Positions 1 through 9,274 are shown, counted from the first letter of the stretch. The stretch: 35,587 nt of DNA from Bacteroidales bacterium (GCA_017535325.1 JAFXUC010000050.1:1-35587), one strand, 5' to 3'. The notes: generated from the sequence alone by a model not told the origin. Program-made: numbers and translations.

Positions 1-501
1 AATTCCAATATTGATTTGTTAGCAAATGAATTCGTTTCTCCTGACAAAGGGAAGGATCCATCTCGTTGTTTGTGTCATTGTGTAAGAAATTCTATTGATC
101 ATCCGTGTGAAGGTAATGCCACGTGGAAAGAATATGGTTTGATTGATCTATCAATCAAAATCCTTCTTGAAATTGATAATTGTTTTAAAGACATAAAGAA
201 AACATTTTTTGATACAATAAATCATTTAACTGAAACGGAATTAGATGATAAATTTCCTAATAAGTTAAAATATTGTATAGATGTGGACGGGTACAATGAA
301 CAAGAACATTCATCTATATATTGGCTTAAATACAATTATATTGATAAAAAAGAGTTGTTTTCAAAAACTTATGTTGAACAGAAAATAACAACAGGAAAAA
401 TTCTTAAAATTAAAAAAGAAAAAGATAAACATTTACTTGAAATTTTTAATGCAGTTAATTTACTAAATAATTATGCAGCCCAACGACCACAAAATACGTA
501 A
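1..501 (+). CDS. Unrecognised protein, 5' end cut by window edge
   Basis: The reading frame is open from base 1, so this is the C-terminal 166 residues of a longer protein; the in-frame TTG at 16 is probably internal. A Cys/His cluster (CLCHC, then HPC about nine residues later) lies near the visible start and could bind a metal. The rest is rich in Lys, Asn and Ile and looks soluble and partly helical. I do not recognise a family. The DNA is clearly more AT-rich than gyrA next door, which may indicate acquired DNA. It ends about 90 bases before the gyrA promoter and no hairpin terminator is visible between them. Confidence 0.6.
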   Translation, partial: NSNIDLLANEFVSPDKGKDPSRCLCHCVRNSIDHPCEGNATWKEYGLIDLSIKILLEIDNCFKDIKKTFFDTINHLTETELDDKFPNKLKYCIDVDGYNEQEHSSIYWLKYNYIDKKELFSKTYVEQKITTGKILKIKKEKDKHLLEIFNAVNLLNNYAAQRPQNT

Positions 502-589
502 GTATTTTAAGTTTTTCCACCGCAAATAATAATTGCAATCTTTTTGAAGAAAATATCATAACATTTTCTTTAAATTTCCCCCTTATTTT

Positions 590-620
590 TTTGTATTTTC
601 ATAAAAACTCCGTACCTTTG
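590..620 (+). promoter_or_regulatory. Bacteroidetes-type promoter of gyrA
   Basis: TTTG at 590-593 is followed after 19 bases by TACCTTTG at 613-620, an exact match to the Bacteroidetes -33/-7 pattern (TTTG and TAnnTTTG). The predicted transcript start leaves a leader of roughly 30 bases before the gyrA ATG at 657. Confidence 0.85.
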
Positions 621-656
621 CAGAGTTATACAGAAAGATAAAATTTAATTGTAAAA

Positions 657-3266
657 ATGTCAGAAGAGACAAACGAAACTAACGAGATTAACGAAAGAAT
701 CGTTAAAGTAAACATAGACAAAGAGATGCGAAGCGCGTATATCGACTATTCAATGTCGGTTATCGTGTCAAGGGCGTTGCCCGATGTCAGGGACGGATTA
801 AAACCCGTTCACCGCAGGGTGCTTTTCGGTATGAACGAAATGGGCGTTTTCGCAAACCGTCCGACTAAAAAATCCGCCAGAATCGTCGGTGAGGTTATGG
901 GTAAGTTTCACCCGCACGGCGACTCCTCGGTGTATTTTACGATGGTAAGACTTGCTCAGGACTGGGTTATGAGATACCCGCTCGTAGACGGTCAGGGTAA
1001 CTTCGGATCTGTGGACGGCGACCCGCCCGCTGCAATGCGTTACACCGAGGCAAGACTCAAAAAAATCGCAGAAGACACGCTTATCGACCTCGACAAAGAC
1101 GCTGTGGATTTTGTCCCGAACTTCGACGAATCGCTCAAAGAACCCGTCGTTTTGCCGACAAGAATACCGCTTTTGCTCGTAAACGGCGCGTCCGGAATCG
1201 CTGTCGGAATGGCCACAAACATGGCTCCGCACAACCTTTCTGACACCATCGACGCAATCGTTGCTTATATCGACAACAACGACATCTCTATCGAAGAATT
1301 AATTCCGATTATCAAGGCTCCCGATTTTCCTTCGGGCGGTATAATCTATGGTTATCAAGGAGTTAAAGACGCTTATTTGACGGGACGCGGCAGACTTGTT
1401 ATCCGCTCGAAATACCACATCGAAACCACTCACAGCGGCAAACCGCAGATTATTTTCGACGAAATCCCGTACATGGTCAATAAGGCGGAACAAATCAGCA
1501 AAATCGCCGAACTTGTCAACGACAAAAAAATCGAAGACATCGTTCACGCTAACGACGAATCCGACCGCAAAGGTATGAGGGTTGTCGTAACGCTCAAAAA
1601 CGGCGCAATTCCCAATGTCGTTGTCAACAAACTGTTCAAACTCACGCAGTTCCAGACAACTTTCAGCGTTAACAACATCGCCCTCGTAAACGGCAGACCG
1701 AAACTCCTTAACTTAAAAGAGTTAATCGTATGTTTCGTTAAGCACCGTCAGGAAGTAGTCGTAAGACGCAGCAAATACGAACTTGCCCAGGCTCAAAAAC
1801 GCGCTCATATTTTGGAAGGTTTGTTAATTGCGCTTGACCATTTGGACGAAGTTATCGCTTTGATTCGCGCTTCAAGGACACCCGATGAGGCAAGAGTCGG
1901 CTTGATGGACAAATTCGGACTTTCAGACGCTCAGGCAAGGGCAATCCTTGAAATGAGACTTCAAAAACTCACCGGCTTGGAGCGCGAGAAAGTTAAACAG
2001 GAGTACGACGATATTATGAAATATATCGACTACTTGAACGAGGTTATCGGCAGCGTTGCAAAACAGATGGAAGTCGTAAAAGACGAGTTGTTGCAGATAA
2101 AAGACAAGTATCACGACGAGAGAAAAACCCAAATCGAATACACCGCTTCCGAGGACTTCAATCCGGAGGATTTCTACGCAGACGAAGACGTTGTTATCAC
2201 GATTTCAAAACTCGGCTACATCAAGCGTACGCCGCTTGCAGAGTTCAAGACTCAAAACCGGGGCGGCAAGGGTTCAAAAGGCTCTACGACAAGAGACGAA
2301 GATTTTATCAGCCATATTTTCTCGGCGACCAATCACAACACGATGCTTTTTTTCACCGAAAAAGGCAAATGTTTCTGGCTCAAAGTTTACGAGATTCCCG
2401 AAGGCAACAAGACCTCGAAAGGCCGCGCTATTCAGAACGTTTTGAACATCGAGAGCGACGACAGCGTAAAAGCGTACATCAACGTCAAGTCTATAACCGA
2501 CCCCGAATACGTAAATTCACATTATATTATAATGTGTACCAAGAAGGGTGTCGTTAAGAAGACTCCGCTTTCGGAATATTCAAGACCGAGAACCAACGGT
2601 ATCAACGCAATCAACGTCCGCGAGGGCGACACGCTTTTGGAGGCAAAACTCACCGACGGAACCAACGACATTTTAATCGGTATCCGCGGCGGCAAGGCTG
2701 TCCGTTTCAACGAGACTGACGCAAGACCTATCGGCAGAACAGGTACTGGCGTCCGCGGCATCACAGTTCCCGAAGGCGACGAGGTTATCGGTATGGTTGT
2801 GGCAAACGCTGACGGCTCTGACGGCGACATCTTGGTTGTTTCTGAAAACGGTTACGGCAAGCGTTCAAAACTTGAAGACTACCGAATCACTTCACGCGGC
2901 GGCAAGGGTGTCAAGACCATCAACATCACCGACAAGACGGGCGAGTTGATAGCGATAGACAAAATCACCGACAACGACGACTTGATGATTATCAACAAAT
3001 CGGGCATAACGATAAGGCTCAAAGCGGAAAACATCAGGACGGCGGCAAGGTTGACGCAAGGCGTTAAGTTAATCGAACTCAACACGAAGAAGAAAGATTC
3101 GATTGCTTCAATCGCCGTTGTACCCAAAACCGACGACGAAGAAGAAATAGGAGAGGAGCAACTTTCTGAAAACGGCGAAGTTACGGAAAATGCAGCGGAA
3201 AATGTTGCAGAAAATAATTCAGAAAACCAAACCTCAACCGACAATACGGAAGAACAGGAAAATTAA
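657..3266 (+). CDS. gyrA: DNA gyrase subunit A
   Basis: GyrA is the breakage-reunion subunit of DNA gyrase, which with GyrB introduces negative supercoils using ATP. The 869 residues show the N-terminal winged-helix and tower domains with the catalytic tyrosine at Y129 (motif AMRYTEARL). The quinolone-resistance region is at about residues 83-101. A C-terminal beta-pinwheel begins near residue 500. A GyrA-box-like motif, QNRGGKG, near residue 540 supports GyrA over ParC. The last 40 residues are an acidic Asn/Glu-rich tail. The residue equivalent to E. coli Ser83 is Ser90; the one equivalent to Asp87 is Phe94. The gene follows a strong promoter and is 24 bases from the TPR gene, so the two are probably co-transcribed. 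Confidence 0.97.
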   Translation: MSEETNETNEINERIVKVNIDKEMRSAYIDYSMSVIVSRALPDVRDGLKPVHRRVLFGMNEMGVFANRPTKKSARIVGEVMGKFHPHGDSSVYFTMVRLAQDWVMRYPLVDGQGNFGSVDGDPPAAMRYTEARLKKIAEDTLIDLDKDAVDFVPNFDESLKEPVVLPTRIPLLLVNGASGIAVGMATNMAPHNLSDTIDAIVAYIDNNDISIEELIPIIKAPDFPSGGIIYGYQGVKDAYLTGRGRLVIRSKYHIETTHSGKPQIIFDEIPYMVNKAEQISKIAELVNDKKIEDIVHANDESDRKGMRVVVTLKNGAIPNVVVNKLFKLTQFQTTFSVNNIALVNGRPKLLNLKELIVCFVKHRQEVVVRRSKYELAQAQKRAHILEGLLIALDHLDEVIALIRASRTPDEARVGLMDKFGLSDAQARAILEMRLQKLTGLEREKVKQEYDDIMKYIDYLNEVIGSVAKQMEVVKDELLQIKDKYHDERKTQIEYTASEDFNPEDFYADEDVVITISKLGYIKRTPLAEFKTQNRGGKGSKGSTTRDEDFISHIFSATNHNTMLFFTEKGKCFWLKVYEIPEGNKTSKGRAIQNVLNIESDDSVKAYINVKSITDPEYVNSHYIIMCTKKGVVKKTPLSEYSRPRTNGINAINVREGDTLLEAKLTDGTNDILIGIRGGKAVRFNETDARPIGRTGTGVRGITVPEGDEVIGMVVANADGSDGDILVVSENGYGKRSKLEDYRITSRGGKGVKTINITDKTGELIAIDKITDNDDLMIINKSGITIRLKAENIRTAARLTQGVKLIELNTKKKDSIASIAVVPKTDDEEEIGEEQLSENGEVTENAAENVAENNSENQTSTDNTEEQEN

Positions 3267-3290
3267 TCAATATAATAAATTTTAATCAAA

Positions 3291-4805
3291 ATGAAGAAAA
3301 TATTTTTAACATTAACGATGGCTGCGTTAACGGCAGGTTCTTTGTTTGCTCAGGCACCTGCGCCTGCTGATTTGAAGAAGGCTGTTGACAACGTAAAAGC
3401 CAAACTCGAAAGCAGCGACAAGGATATTCAGGACGCTAAAAAAGGCGGAATATCAAAGACTTGGGAGTCAAGAGGTAAAGTATATCTTGATGCTGCAAGG
3501 GTCAACACCAAAAACGTAAACCAGAATATGTACGCGGCTAAATGCGACCAAAGTCCGTTCTACAACATGGAATTGATGTTGGGTCAGCCGCAGTCAAAAC
3601 GTCAGGAGCAGGTCGGCGGTGAAGACTTTGAAGTGTGGGTTTACCCGACGATGGAAGTTTACGTTCAGAACAATCAGGTTGTTGTTTGGAAAGAGACTTA
3701 CGTAGCCGATCCCAATGCCCTTGACAAAGCGGCTGAGGCTTTCAAAAAGGCTGACGAACTTGACACCAAAGGCGCGTTCAAAAGCAAAAAAACGACTATG
3801 GACGCAATCAAAGATTTGAGAATGGCGTACTTTACAAACGGTCTTAACGCTTATCAGTTTCAGGACTATAAGTCTGCCGCAAAGAATTTTGAAGGCGCGT
3901 TCAATCTTAACACTTTCCCCCGCGACGCAAAAGACACGACTTTGAACGACGGTCAAATCGCTTATTATGCTGCTTTGTCGGCATTTCAGGCTAACGAAAA
4001 GTCCAAAGCCGAGAAACTTTTCAAAGATGCTGCCGCAAAGAATTACCAGCCCGGAAGTTGTTATCACTACATCTATCAGATTAACGTTGACGGCGGCAAA
4101 GAGGCTGAGGCTGTAAAAATCCTTCACGACGCATACGAAAAATATCCGCAGGAGGAGCAGATTCTTTACGACGTAATCAACTACTATTTGGGCAAAAAAC
4201 AGACTTCCGAGGCTGAAAAATACCTTGACAAAGCCATTGCAAAATATCCCAAAAACGCCAGCCTTTACAACGTAAAAGCAGGTATGTACGTAGGACAGTG
4301 CACCGACTTGTCGAAGAAATATGTTGAGGAGTTGAACGCTGCCGATTCTTTGAGAAAATTAGCGTTCAGAAACCGTGCAAACGCCAAAGAAGAAGCGCGT
4401 GTTAACGGTGAAAAAGACAAAATGTTAGCGCAGGCAGACCAGACCAAGGCAGAATACGTTTCAAATCAGCAGAAAGCGATAAACGCTTACAATCAGGCAA
4501 TTTCAACTGACGCTAAGAATTATGACGCGCATTTTGCATTGGGAATTGTTCACTACAACATGGCTGACCTTATCACGGCAGAAAAGAATGCAATTCCTTA
4601 TTCAGAGGACAAAGACGGTTCAAAAGCCGCAGCAAAAGAGTCTGAAATCAAGAAATATATGTCTTTGTCTGCTGAGGAATTTGAAAAGGCTTCTGCAATC
4701 AATCCTTCAAACAAAGACTGTTTGCAGAATTTGAAGACGCTTTACTACAAATTAGGCGACACCGCTAAATGGAACGATGTAAAAGCGAGAATGGAAAAAT
4801 TGTAG
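3291..4805 (+). CDS. Secreted TPR-repeat protein
   Basis: This 504-residue protein starts with a Sec signal peptide (MKKIFLTLTMAALTAGSLFAQ, cleavage after the Ala of FAQ), so it is periplasmic or envelope-associated. Helical repeat pairs of tetratricopeptide type run from about residue 150 to the end, for example the segment with YPKNASLYNVKAG. A Lys/Glu-rich helical stretch separates the middle and last TPR blocks. TPR domains bind other proteins; no enzymatic motif is visible. It sits 24 bases after gyrA and is followed by a terminator, so the two form an operon. The same pairing of gyrA with a TPR gene is, from memory, common in Bacteroidales. The specific partner is unknown. Confidence 0.9.
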   Translation: MKKIFLTLTMAALTAGSLFAQAPAPADLKKAVDNVKAKLESSDKDIQDAKKGGISKTWESRGKVYLDAARVNTKNVNQNMYAAKCDQSPFYNMELMLGQPQSKRQEQVGGEDFEVWVYPTMEVYVQNNQVVVWKETYVADPNALDKAAEAFKKADELDTKGAFKSKKTTMDAIKDLRMAYFTNGLNAYQFQDYKSAAKNFEGAFNLNTFPRDAKDTTLNDGQIAYYAALSAFQANEKSKAEKLFKDAAAKNYQPGSCYHYIYQINVDGGKEAEAVKILHDAYEKYPQEEQILYDVINYYLGKKQTSEAEKYLDKAIAKYPKNASLYNVKAGMYVGQCTDLSKKYVEELNAADSLRKLAFRNRANAKEEARVNGEKDKMLAQADQTKAEYVSNQQKAINAYNQAISTDAKNYDAHFALGIVHYNMADLITAEKNAIPYSEDKDGSKAAAKESEIKKYMSLSAEEFEKASAINPSNKDCLQNLKTLYYKLGDTAKWNDVKARMEKL

Positions 4806-4853
4806 AAGATCATTTTTTATTTTTTTCATTAGTTATATTTTATATTGTGGACT

Positions 4854-4888
4854 AACGGCTGCTGAAAACTCAGCAGCCGTTTTTTTTG
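4854..4888 (+). terminator. Rho-independent terminator of the gyrA-TPR operon
   Basis: A perfect 12-base stem (AACGGCTGCTGA at 4854-4865 and its complement at 4870-4881) with a 4-base AAAC loop is followed by a run of eight T. It lies about 50 bases after the TPR stop codon. Confidence 0.93.
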
Positions 4889-4896
4889 TTTTATAA

Positions 4897-4964
4897 CCGG
4901 CAAAATCTCCGCCGTCCTCTCCCCTTTAAATTTGTCCTATAATTAATATTATGTTAACTAAGAG
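4897..4964 (+). repeat. Repeat module, copy A
   Basis: The module starts with CCGGCAAA at 4897, continues with a C-rich stretch (CCTCTCCCCT), then CCTATAAT, and ends with a 21-base block (TAATATTATGTTAACTAAGA plus G) at 4944-4964 that recurs exactly in copy B. Confidence 0.75.
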
Positions 4965-5130
4965 TTTCAGACATCCGTCCGAGACCCTTTCAAACGCCCA
5001 AAACCTTGACATCCGCCAATTATATAAAAATGTCAGATTTTGCTAAAAATCCATATCTGCGGCAATTATTTAACTCCGTTAGAATTGAATATTTATAAAC
5101 CGCCATGAAATTTCCCTTAACGGCTAAATC

Positions 5131-5192
5131 CCGGCAAACCCCTCCCCTATAATCTTTTTAACACATTTTAATAATATTATGTTAACTAAGAG
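5131..5192 (+). repeat. Repeat module, copy B
   Basis: It has the same order of blocks as copy A: CCGGCAAA at 5131-5138, CCTCCCCTATAAT, and the identical 21-base block at 5172-5192. The exact blocks are 228 bases apart in direct orientation. Confidence 0.75.
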
Positions 5193-5220
5193 AAAAATAA
5201 TCTTTTTCGGATTTTTGTGC

Positions 5221-5250
5221 ATTGTTTTTGGCGATTTTTTGATAATTTTG
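5221..5250 (+). promoter_or_regulatory. Promoter of the expansin-like gene
   Basis: ATTG at 5221-5224 and TAATTTTG at 5243-5250 are 18 bases apart, matching the Bacteroidetes -33/-7 pattern. The leader before the ATG at 5272 would be short. Confidence 0.6.
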
Positions 5251-5271
5251 CCTTAAAAATACTTCAAGAAT

Positions 5272-6045
5272 ATGATGATGAAAAGCAAAAAACTTTTAGC
5301 GTTTGCCGTTTCAGCATTTTTGTTTGCGTTTTCTGTTTCGTGCAGCGAAGACAGCGCAAACGACGACGGTAACAACAACGAAAACAACTCTTCGGAGATT
5401 CAAGAGACCGGAAACGGCGGAAAAACAACCGATTGGAAAGACGGTTACATAACTTTTTACGGGCAGCCGTCAAGCAACGACTCCTACCCCTACCCTCTTC
5501 CCGAAATGGAAAAAGGCTATTACAATGTTGCGCCGGGCGTTTATTTTTTCCCGGATTTGATTCTCGGCTCGGCATACGAAATCAAATACGGCGACAAGAC
5601 TATCCGCGTGATTGCCAAGGATATATGTCCCGACGGCGACAATTCCTGGTTTGACAACACGCCCGAAGCCTTTGAGTATCTGACCGGAAATAAGGCTCTC
5701 GGAAAAGTCAACGTAAAATGGCGCGAAACCCCGTATTACACCGGCAAAAACATCACCGTAAAAATCAAAAACGGTTCAAACAACTGGTTTTTGGGCGTGT
5801 ATGTTTTCAACGGACGTTACGGCGTGGCAAAGGTTGAACTCTCAAAAGACGGCAAACAATTCTACGAAATGAAACCCTACAATTACAAAATGTTTTGGGA
5901 ACTTCAATGTCCTTTCGGGGAATACAACAGCAGTCTTACTGTCAGAATTACAGACCGTTACGGACATGTTGTAACGGGAGTGATGAAGATGACCGGCGTT
6001 CAGGACGGCAAGGTCTACGACATGGGCAAAAATTTCGATTATTGA
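5272..6045 (+). CDS. Expansin-like surface lipoprotein
   Basis: Expansins loosen plant cell-wall polysaccharides without hydrolysing them. This 257-residue protein has a lipoprotein signal ending in SVSC (lipid on Cys24) followed by SED, an acidic start that in Bacteroidetes favours export to the cell surface. A linker rich in Asn, Asp and Ser runs to about residue 50. Residues 55-150 resemble the double-psi beta-barrel of bacterial expansins such as B. subtilis EXLX1, with Asp117 and Asp128 at the places of the functional Asp71 and Asp82. Residues 150-250 resemble the CBM63 domain, with Trp172, Phe173 and Tyr205 at the three aromatic cellulose-binding positions. Three consecutive ATGs begin the gene; I take the first. 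The assignment rests on remembered alignment, and RlpA-like proteins are the main alternative, but the second domain argues for expansin. Confidence 0.82.
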   Translation: MMMKSKKLLAFAVSAFLFAFSVSCSEDSANDDGNNNENNSSEIQETGNGGKTTDWKDGYITFYGQPSSNDSYPYPLPEMEKGYYNVAPGVYFFPDLILGSAYEIKYGDKTIRVIAKDICPDGDNSWFDNTPEAFEYLTGNKALGKVNVKWRETPYYTGKNITVKIKNGSNNWFLGVYVFNGRYGVAKVELSKDGKQFYEMKPYNYKMFWELQCPFGEYNSSLTVRITDRYGHVVTGVMKMTGVQDGKVYDMGKNFDY

Positions 6046-6102
6046 ATTTTTTCTAAATAAAAAATTTACACGTTTTTAACATAGAAAATATATTTTTTTC
6101 GC

Positions 6103-6110
6103 TACATTTG
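6103..6110 (+). promoter_or_regulatory. -7 promoter element
   Basis: TACATTTG matches the Bacteroidetes -7 box and lies 42 bases before the ATG at 6153. No clear -33 element is visible. Confidence 0.5.
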
Positions 6111-6152
6111 CAGCGACGATTTTGTCAAAACAAATTAATAAATTAAAACGAT

Positions 6153-6806
6153 ATGAAAAAAATAGCGTTCGTAATTATGGCTTTTGCTCTTGCAACAGCA
6201 ACATTGTTTTCATCTTGCAAAAAAGATGATGATAAAGATGGCACTTGGTACGGTATTAACGCAACCTTCTCAGGTAAGGTTTCGGAAAGTTTCAGTACCA
6301 CGGCTGCCGGATTTAAACAAAGTGCATCTGAGTCTGGTACTTCAACATCTGCTTTAAAATCAATTTTGGGTTCTGCTGATGGTAATACAATAATTTTTGG
6401 AACCAAAGATAACAATCAGTTGCTTATAACACTTAGAGGCACTACCTCTGGTACATACACATTAAATACTACTATCAGTGGTGTTTCCAATACTACTGTT
6501 ACAAATGCAATCATAAGTTTATTATCAGGTGGAAGCATTACTGAAACAGTAAAAGACGTGGCAACTGATGCTGTTGACGACATTGCTACCGATGCTCTTA
6601 TCATTTACAAAGCAAACAATGCAGCAGAAGGCTCTACTGGATATTGGTTCTCAACGGCAGCAACTGTTACGATGACAACATTATCATTTTACTCAACAGG
6701 TTCGTTCTCTGCAACAATGATGAACAGCAGCAAAGACACTTTCACAATTTCAAACGGAACATTTAGTGTAGCAGGTCTTCCTGCAAAAACTACTTCATCG
6801 AAATAA
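6153..6806 (+). CDS. Surface lipoprotein of unknown function
   Basis: A 217-residue protein with a lipoprotein signal whose lipobox ends at Cys22 (FSSC) followed by KKDDDKD. This Lys plus acidic pattern is the Bacteroidetes surface-export signal, so display on the outer face of the outer membrane is likely. The mature part is rich in Thr, Ser and Gly and looks all-beta (for example GTYTLNTTISG near the middle and TFTISNGTFSV near the end). I see no catalytic motif and cannot name a family with confidence. It has its own -7 element and a terminator, so it is probably monocistronic. Confidence 0.85.
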   Translation: MKKIAFVIMAFALATATLFSSCKKDDDKDGTWYGINATFSGKVSESFSTTAAGFKQSASESGTSTSALKSILGSADGNTIIFGTKDNNQLLITLRGTTSGTYTLNTTISGVSNTTVTNAIISLLSGGSITETVKDVATDAVDDIATDALIIYKANNAAEGSTGYWFSTAATVTMTTLSFYSTGSFSATMMNSSKDTFTISNGTFSVAGLPAKTTSSK

Positions 6807-6828
6807 TTGAAAGAAACAAAAATAATCC

Positions 6829-6860
6829 AAAGGGGGCGGAAAACAATTCGCCCCTTTTTT
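6829..6860 (+). terminator. Rho-independent terminator
   Basis: A G/C-rich stem (AAAGGGGGCG paired with CGCCCCTTTT, one G-T pair) with a 10-base loop ends in a run of six T. It lies just past the lipoprotein gene and touches the 3' end of the convergent ComF-family gene. Confidence 0.85.
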
Positions 6861-7566
6861 ATGCCTTTGCCAAAGCGAAAACGCTGATTTTACATTCCGG
6901 CATTGCTGAATGAAGTGCCTTTGCGCAAACCTCCAAAGTCGCACCCGTTGTAAAAACATCGTCAACAATAAGAAAGTGATTCTGAGAGACTTCCCCTACC
7001 CTATCGGCTGAATATACGCCCGTAGAATTTTTCAAACGCTGAACTTTATTCATTCTTGTTTGCGATTCCGTGTTGACGTTTTTGTGAAGAATGTCGTTTT
7101 TTATAGGAATATTTAAAACCTCCGACAAACCTTCTGCAATTTTTTCCGCCTGATTGTAGCCGCGTTTTTTCTGTTTTTTCGGGTGCATGGGAACGGGCAA
7201 AATGTAATTTACATCATTAAACCGTCCGTATTTTTTCAACTGATGACCCGCTATCCGGCCGAATTTTACGCCGAGTTCAGGGTGGTTGAAGTACTTTATG
7301 TTGTGAAGAATTTTTTGTGTGGTTTCCTTTTTGTCGAATTTCAAGAATGTACAACCGTAAACAATTTCTATATTTTCGGTGCTAAAAGACTGGGTTATAA
7401 GGTTTTCTTCCTCTTTGAAAAAATCCGTTTTTTCGTATTCCGCCCAACATTCGGGACACAAAAACTGCCCCTTGTCAGCCTTTAAATGACAACCGCACGA
7501 AAGGCATGATTCAGGACAGACAATGTCCAAAACATCGGTCATAACTCTTTGAAAAAACGTCATCAC
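6859..7566 (-). CDS. ComF-family phosphoribosyltransferase-like protein
   Basis: ComF proteins are linked to DNA uptake and competence; their phosphoribosyltransferase (PRT) fold presumably handles nucleotides or DNA. The 235-residue protein has an N-terminal four-cysteine zinc motif (Cys21/Cys24 and Cys37/Cys40) and a type I PRT signature FLIVDDVFTTGAT at residues 198-210. The segment PVPMHPKKQKKRGYNQAE in the middle is also typical of ComF. Length is normal for the family. The start codon overlaps the acyltransferase stop codon by 4 bases, so it is the last gene of a three-gene operon. The link to competence comes from the family, not from this locus. Confidence 0.92.
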   Translation of the reverse strand: MMTFFQRVMTDVLDIVCPESCLSCGCHLKADKGQFLCPECWAEYEKTDFFKEEENLITQSFSTENIEIVYGCTFLKFDKKETTQKILHNIKYFNHPELGVKFGRIAGHQLKKYGRFNDVNYILPVPMHPKKQKKRGYNQAEKIAEGLSEVLNIPIKNDILHKNVNTESQTRMNKVQRLKNSTGVYSADRVGEVSQNHFLIVDDVFTTGATLEVCAKALHSAMPECKISVFALAKA

Positions 7567-8486
7567 ATACCTTTATAATTGTCGCCGTAATGGATTTCGC
7601 CGTTTGAGTCTTTGGTCGCTTTCCAACGCTTGTGGCTCCAAAGCCATGTTTCGGGCTGGTTTCTCATTACTTCTTCCAGTTTTGACATATAACGCTGTGT
7701 AATTTCGCCTGGCGCACATTCCGACGGATTTTCTGCAATCATCGAAACATAACAGCGGTAATATCCGCGTTTTTCGCGGCGGATTTCCATAAAAATCACC
7801 GGCAAATCAAACAGTTTTGCGTAAAATTCTATGCCCGGCAGGCAGGCTGTTTCCATTCCGAAAAAGTTCACCCAAATGGCGCGTTTTGTGTTAGGCGTGT
7901 TTTGGTCGCCTGCCATGCAGAAACCGGTCGGAAATTTTTCCCTCATTCCGAATGCAAAACGGGTTTTTTCTATCGGACAGAAATGCGTTCCGCGCTGCTC
8001 CCTGCATTTTACCGTGAAGTTGCTGATATACTGGTTTTTCATCGGCTTGAAAATAGCGCAGAATTTGTGTTTGTGCTCGTATTTTACGGTCTGTGTTGTC
8101 CATTCCCAATTACCGTGGTGTCCCATCGCAACTATCATGGACTTGCCCTCTGAAAAAAGTTTTTCAGGGATAGTTAAATCATCATAAACCAAGCGTTTAC
8201 GGAGTTTTTCAGCAGGATAGGTATAACCTTTGAGACTCTCCAACATCAAGTCTACCATATACGGATAATATTTTTTCTTGATTTCGTCCCGATACTCTTT
8301 CGGTTTGTCGGGAAAGCACATTTCAAGGTTTTTGTCAACGACTTTCACCCTGTAACGGAAAACCCTGAACATCAAAAAGGCAAAAACGTCCGACCAAAAA
8401 TAAAGCACGCACCACGGCGTTATTCTGAAACCGAAAATCGCGATTCTGTAAAAAAGATAGCAGACGTATTGGAAAAATTTCTTCAT
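7563..8486 (-). CDS. LpxL/HtrB-type lipid A acyltransferase
   Basis: Members of this family add a secondary acyl chain to lipid A at the inner membrane. The 307-residue protein has one hydrophobic N-terminal anchor (residues 5-40) and the family's HX4(D/E) catalytic motif, here His123 and Glu128 in GHHGNWEW, which is the form typical of Bacteroidetes. A later motif, AGDQNTPNTKRA, matches the conserved GDQ region. It overlaps the genes on both sides by 4 bases. Whether the substrate is lipid A or another lipid cannot be told from sequence. Confidence 0.9.
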   Translation of the reverse strand: MKKFFQYVCYLFYRIAIFGFRITPWCVLYFWSDVFAFLMFRVFRYRVKVVDKNLEMCFPDKPKEYRDEIKKKYYPYMVDLMLESLKGYTYPAEKLRKRLVYDDLTIPEKLFSEGKSMIVAMGHHGNWEWTTQTVKYEHKHKFCAIFKPMKNQYISNFTVKCREQRGTHFCPIEKTRFAFGMREKFPTGFCMAGDQNTPNTKRAIWVNFFGMETACLPGIEFYAKLFDLPVIFMEIRREKRGYYRCYVSMIAENPSECAPGEITQRYMSKLEEVMRNQPETWLWSHKRWKATKDSNGEIHYGDNYKGM

Positions 8487-9250
8487 TTAGTGTATTCTTT
8501 ATATAACTGTTTGATAATCATGTACAAATCGTAGTCGTTGCGGCGCAGGATAAAATCCCTGTCAAGTTTGAAATGCAGCATAAATTTTTCCGCCTCCTCT
8601 ATGCTCATGCCCGTAATGTCGGCGACGATTTTTGAATTATATTTTTCTGCCGCCTCGTTGTCAAGGGCGGTCTGACGTTTGTCTTCATTGATTTTTTCTT
8701 CGGCTTTTCTGCGTTTGCGGTCTCCGCCAAAAGGTATTCCGATACCGTTAGCCGCCTGAGTGATTTGTTTTAACTCGTTGAGATTGATAAGGTTGGATTT
8801 CCAAGTTTCGATTTGGTCGACGTATTCGGGCTCTTCTTCGGGGGCTATTTGACTCCACTCGTATACAAAGGCTTTCCAACGCTCTGCATAGACCGAAATC
8901 ACTTCATGCTCAAAGGTTTTGGGTTTTAAAATTATGATTCCGATGTCGGCGTGAGAGGATTTTTCCTCCTCCTCGTCCATCATAAGGCTTTGAAGCGTAA
9001 AACCTGCCGTCTCAAAACCGAGACACGAAATTTTTATCGTGTCAGTTTTCATCATCAGAAGTCTGAAAACGCCTTCCTGATTGCTGATGCACGCCGTTCT
9101 TTTTTTCATGTTGACGACATGCGCAAACTGGACAGGACTTCCCGAAGTGTCGCAAAGTCTGCCTGTTACCGAATAGATTTTTTCCTGTGCGCTGCATATT
9201 ACAGCCGCCGAAAGAAAAAAAAGCAACGCCGCAAAAAATTTCATGTTCAT
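8483..9250 (-). CDS. Exported protein with a CarboxypepD-regulatory-like domain
   Basis: The 255-residue protein has a signal peptide ending near CSAQ, then one beta-sandwich of the carboxypeptidase-D regulatory type at about residues 25-110 (pattern VTGRLCDTSGSPVQFAHV, later IKISCLGFE). This domain is the usual N-terminal plug-like domain of TonB receptors, but here no receptor follows. The rest is helical and charged with no recognised domain. It is the first gene of the operon with the acyltransferase and the ComF-family gene, so an envelope role is plausible. The start is set by the promoter just upstream; a second ATG lies two codons later. Confidence 0.85.
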   Translation of the reverse strand: MNMKFFAALLFFLSAAVICSAQEKIYSVTGRLCDTSGSPVQFAHVVNMKKRTACISNQEGVFRLLMMKTDTIKISCLGFETAGFTLQSLMMDEEEEKSSHADIGIIILKPKTFEHEVISVYAERWKAFVYEWSQIAPEEEPEYVDQIETWKSNLINLNELKQITQAANGIGIPFGGDRKRRKAEEKINEDKRQTALDNEAAEKYNSKIVADITGMSIEEAEKFMLHFKLDRDFILRRNDYDLYMIIKQLYKEYTK

Positions 9251-9274
9251 TAAGTCTTACGCCAAAATTTTCAG

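Larger units (their letters stand above)
4806..5271. other. Gene-free stretch with terminator, duplicated module and promoter
   Basis: This 466-base gap has no convincing conventional gene. It holds the gyrA-operon terminator (4854-4888), two copies of a related module (4897-4964 and 5131-5192) and the promoter of the expansin-like gene (5221-5250). Each module copy ends in a short open frame starting MLTK: 31 codons at 4951-5046 and 25 codons at 5179-5256. The second would encode a basic start followed by a hydrophobic stretch, but it overlaps the downstream promoter. Neither frame has a visible ribosome binding site. Confidence 0.6.
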
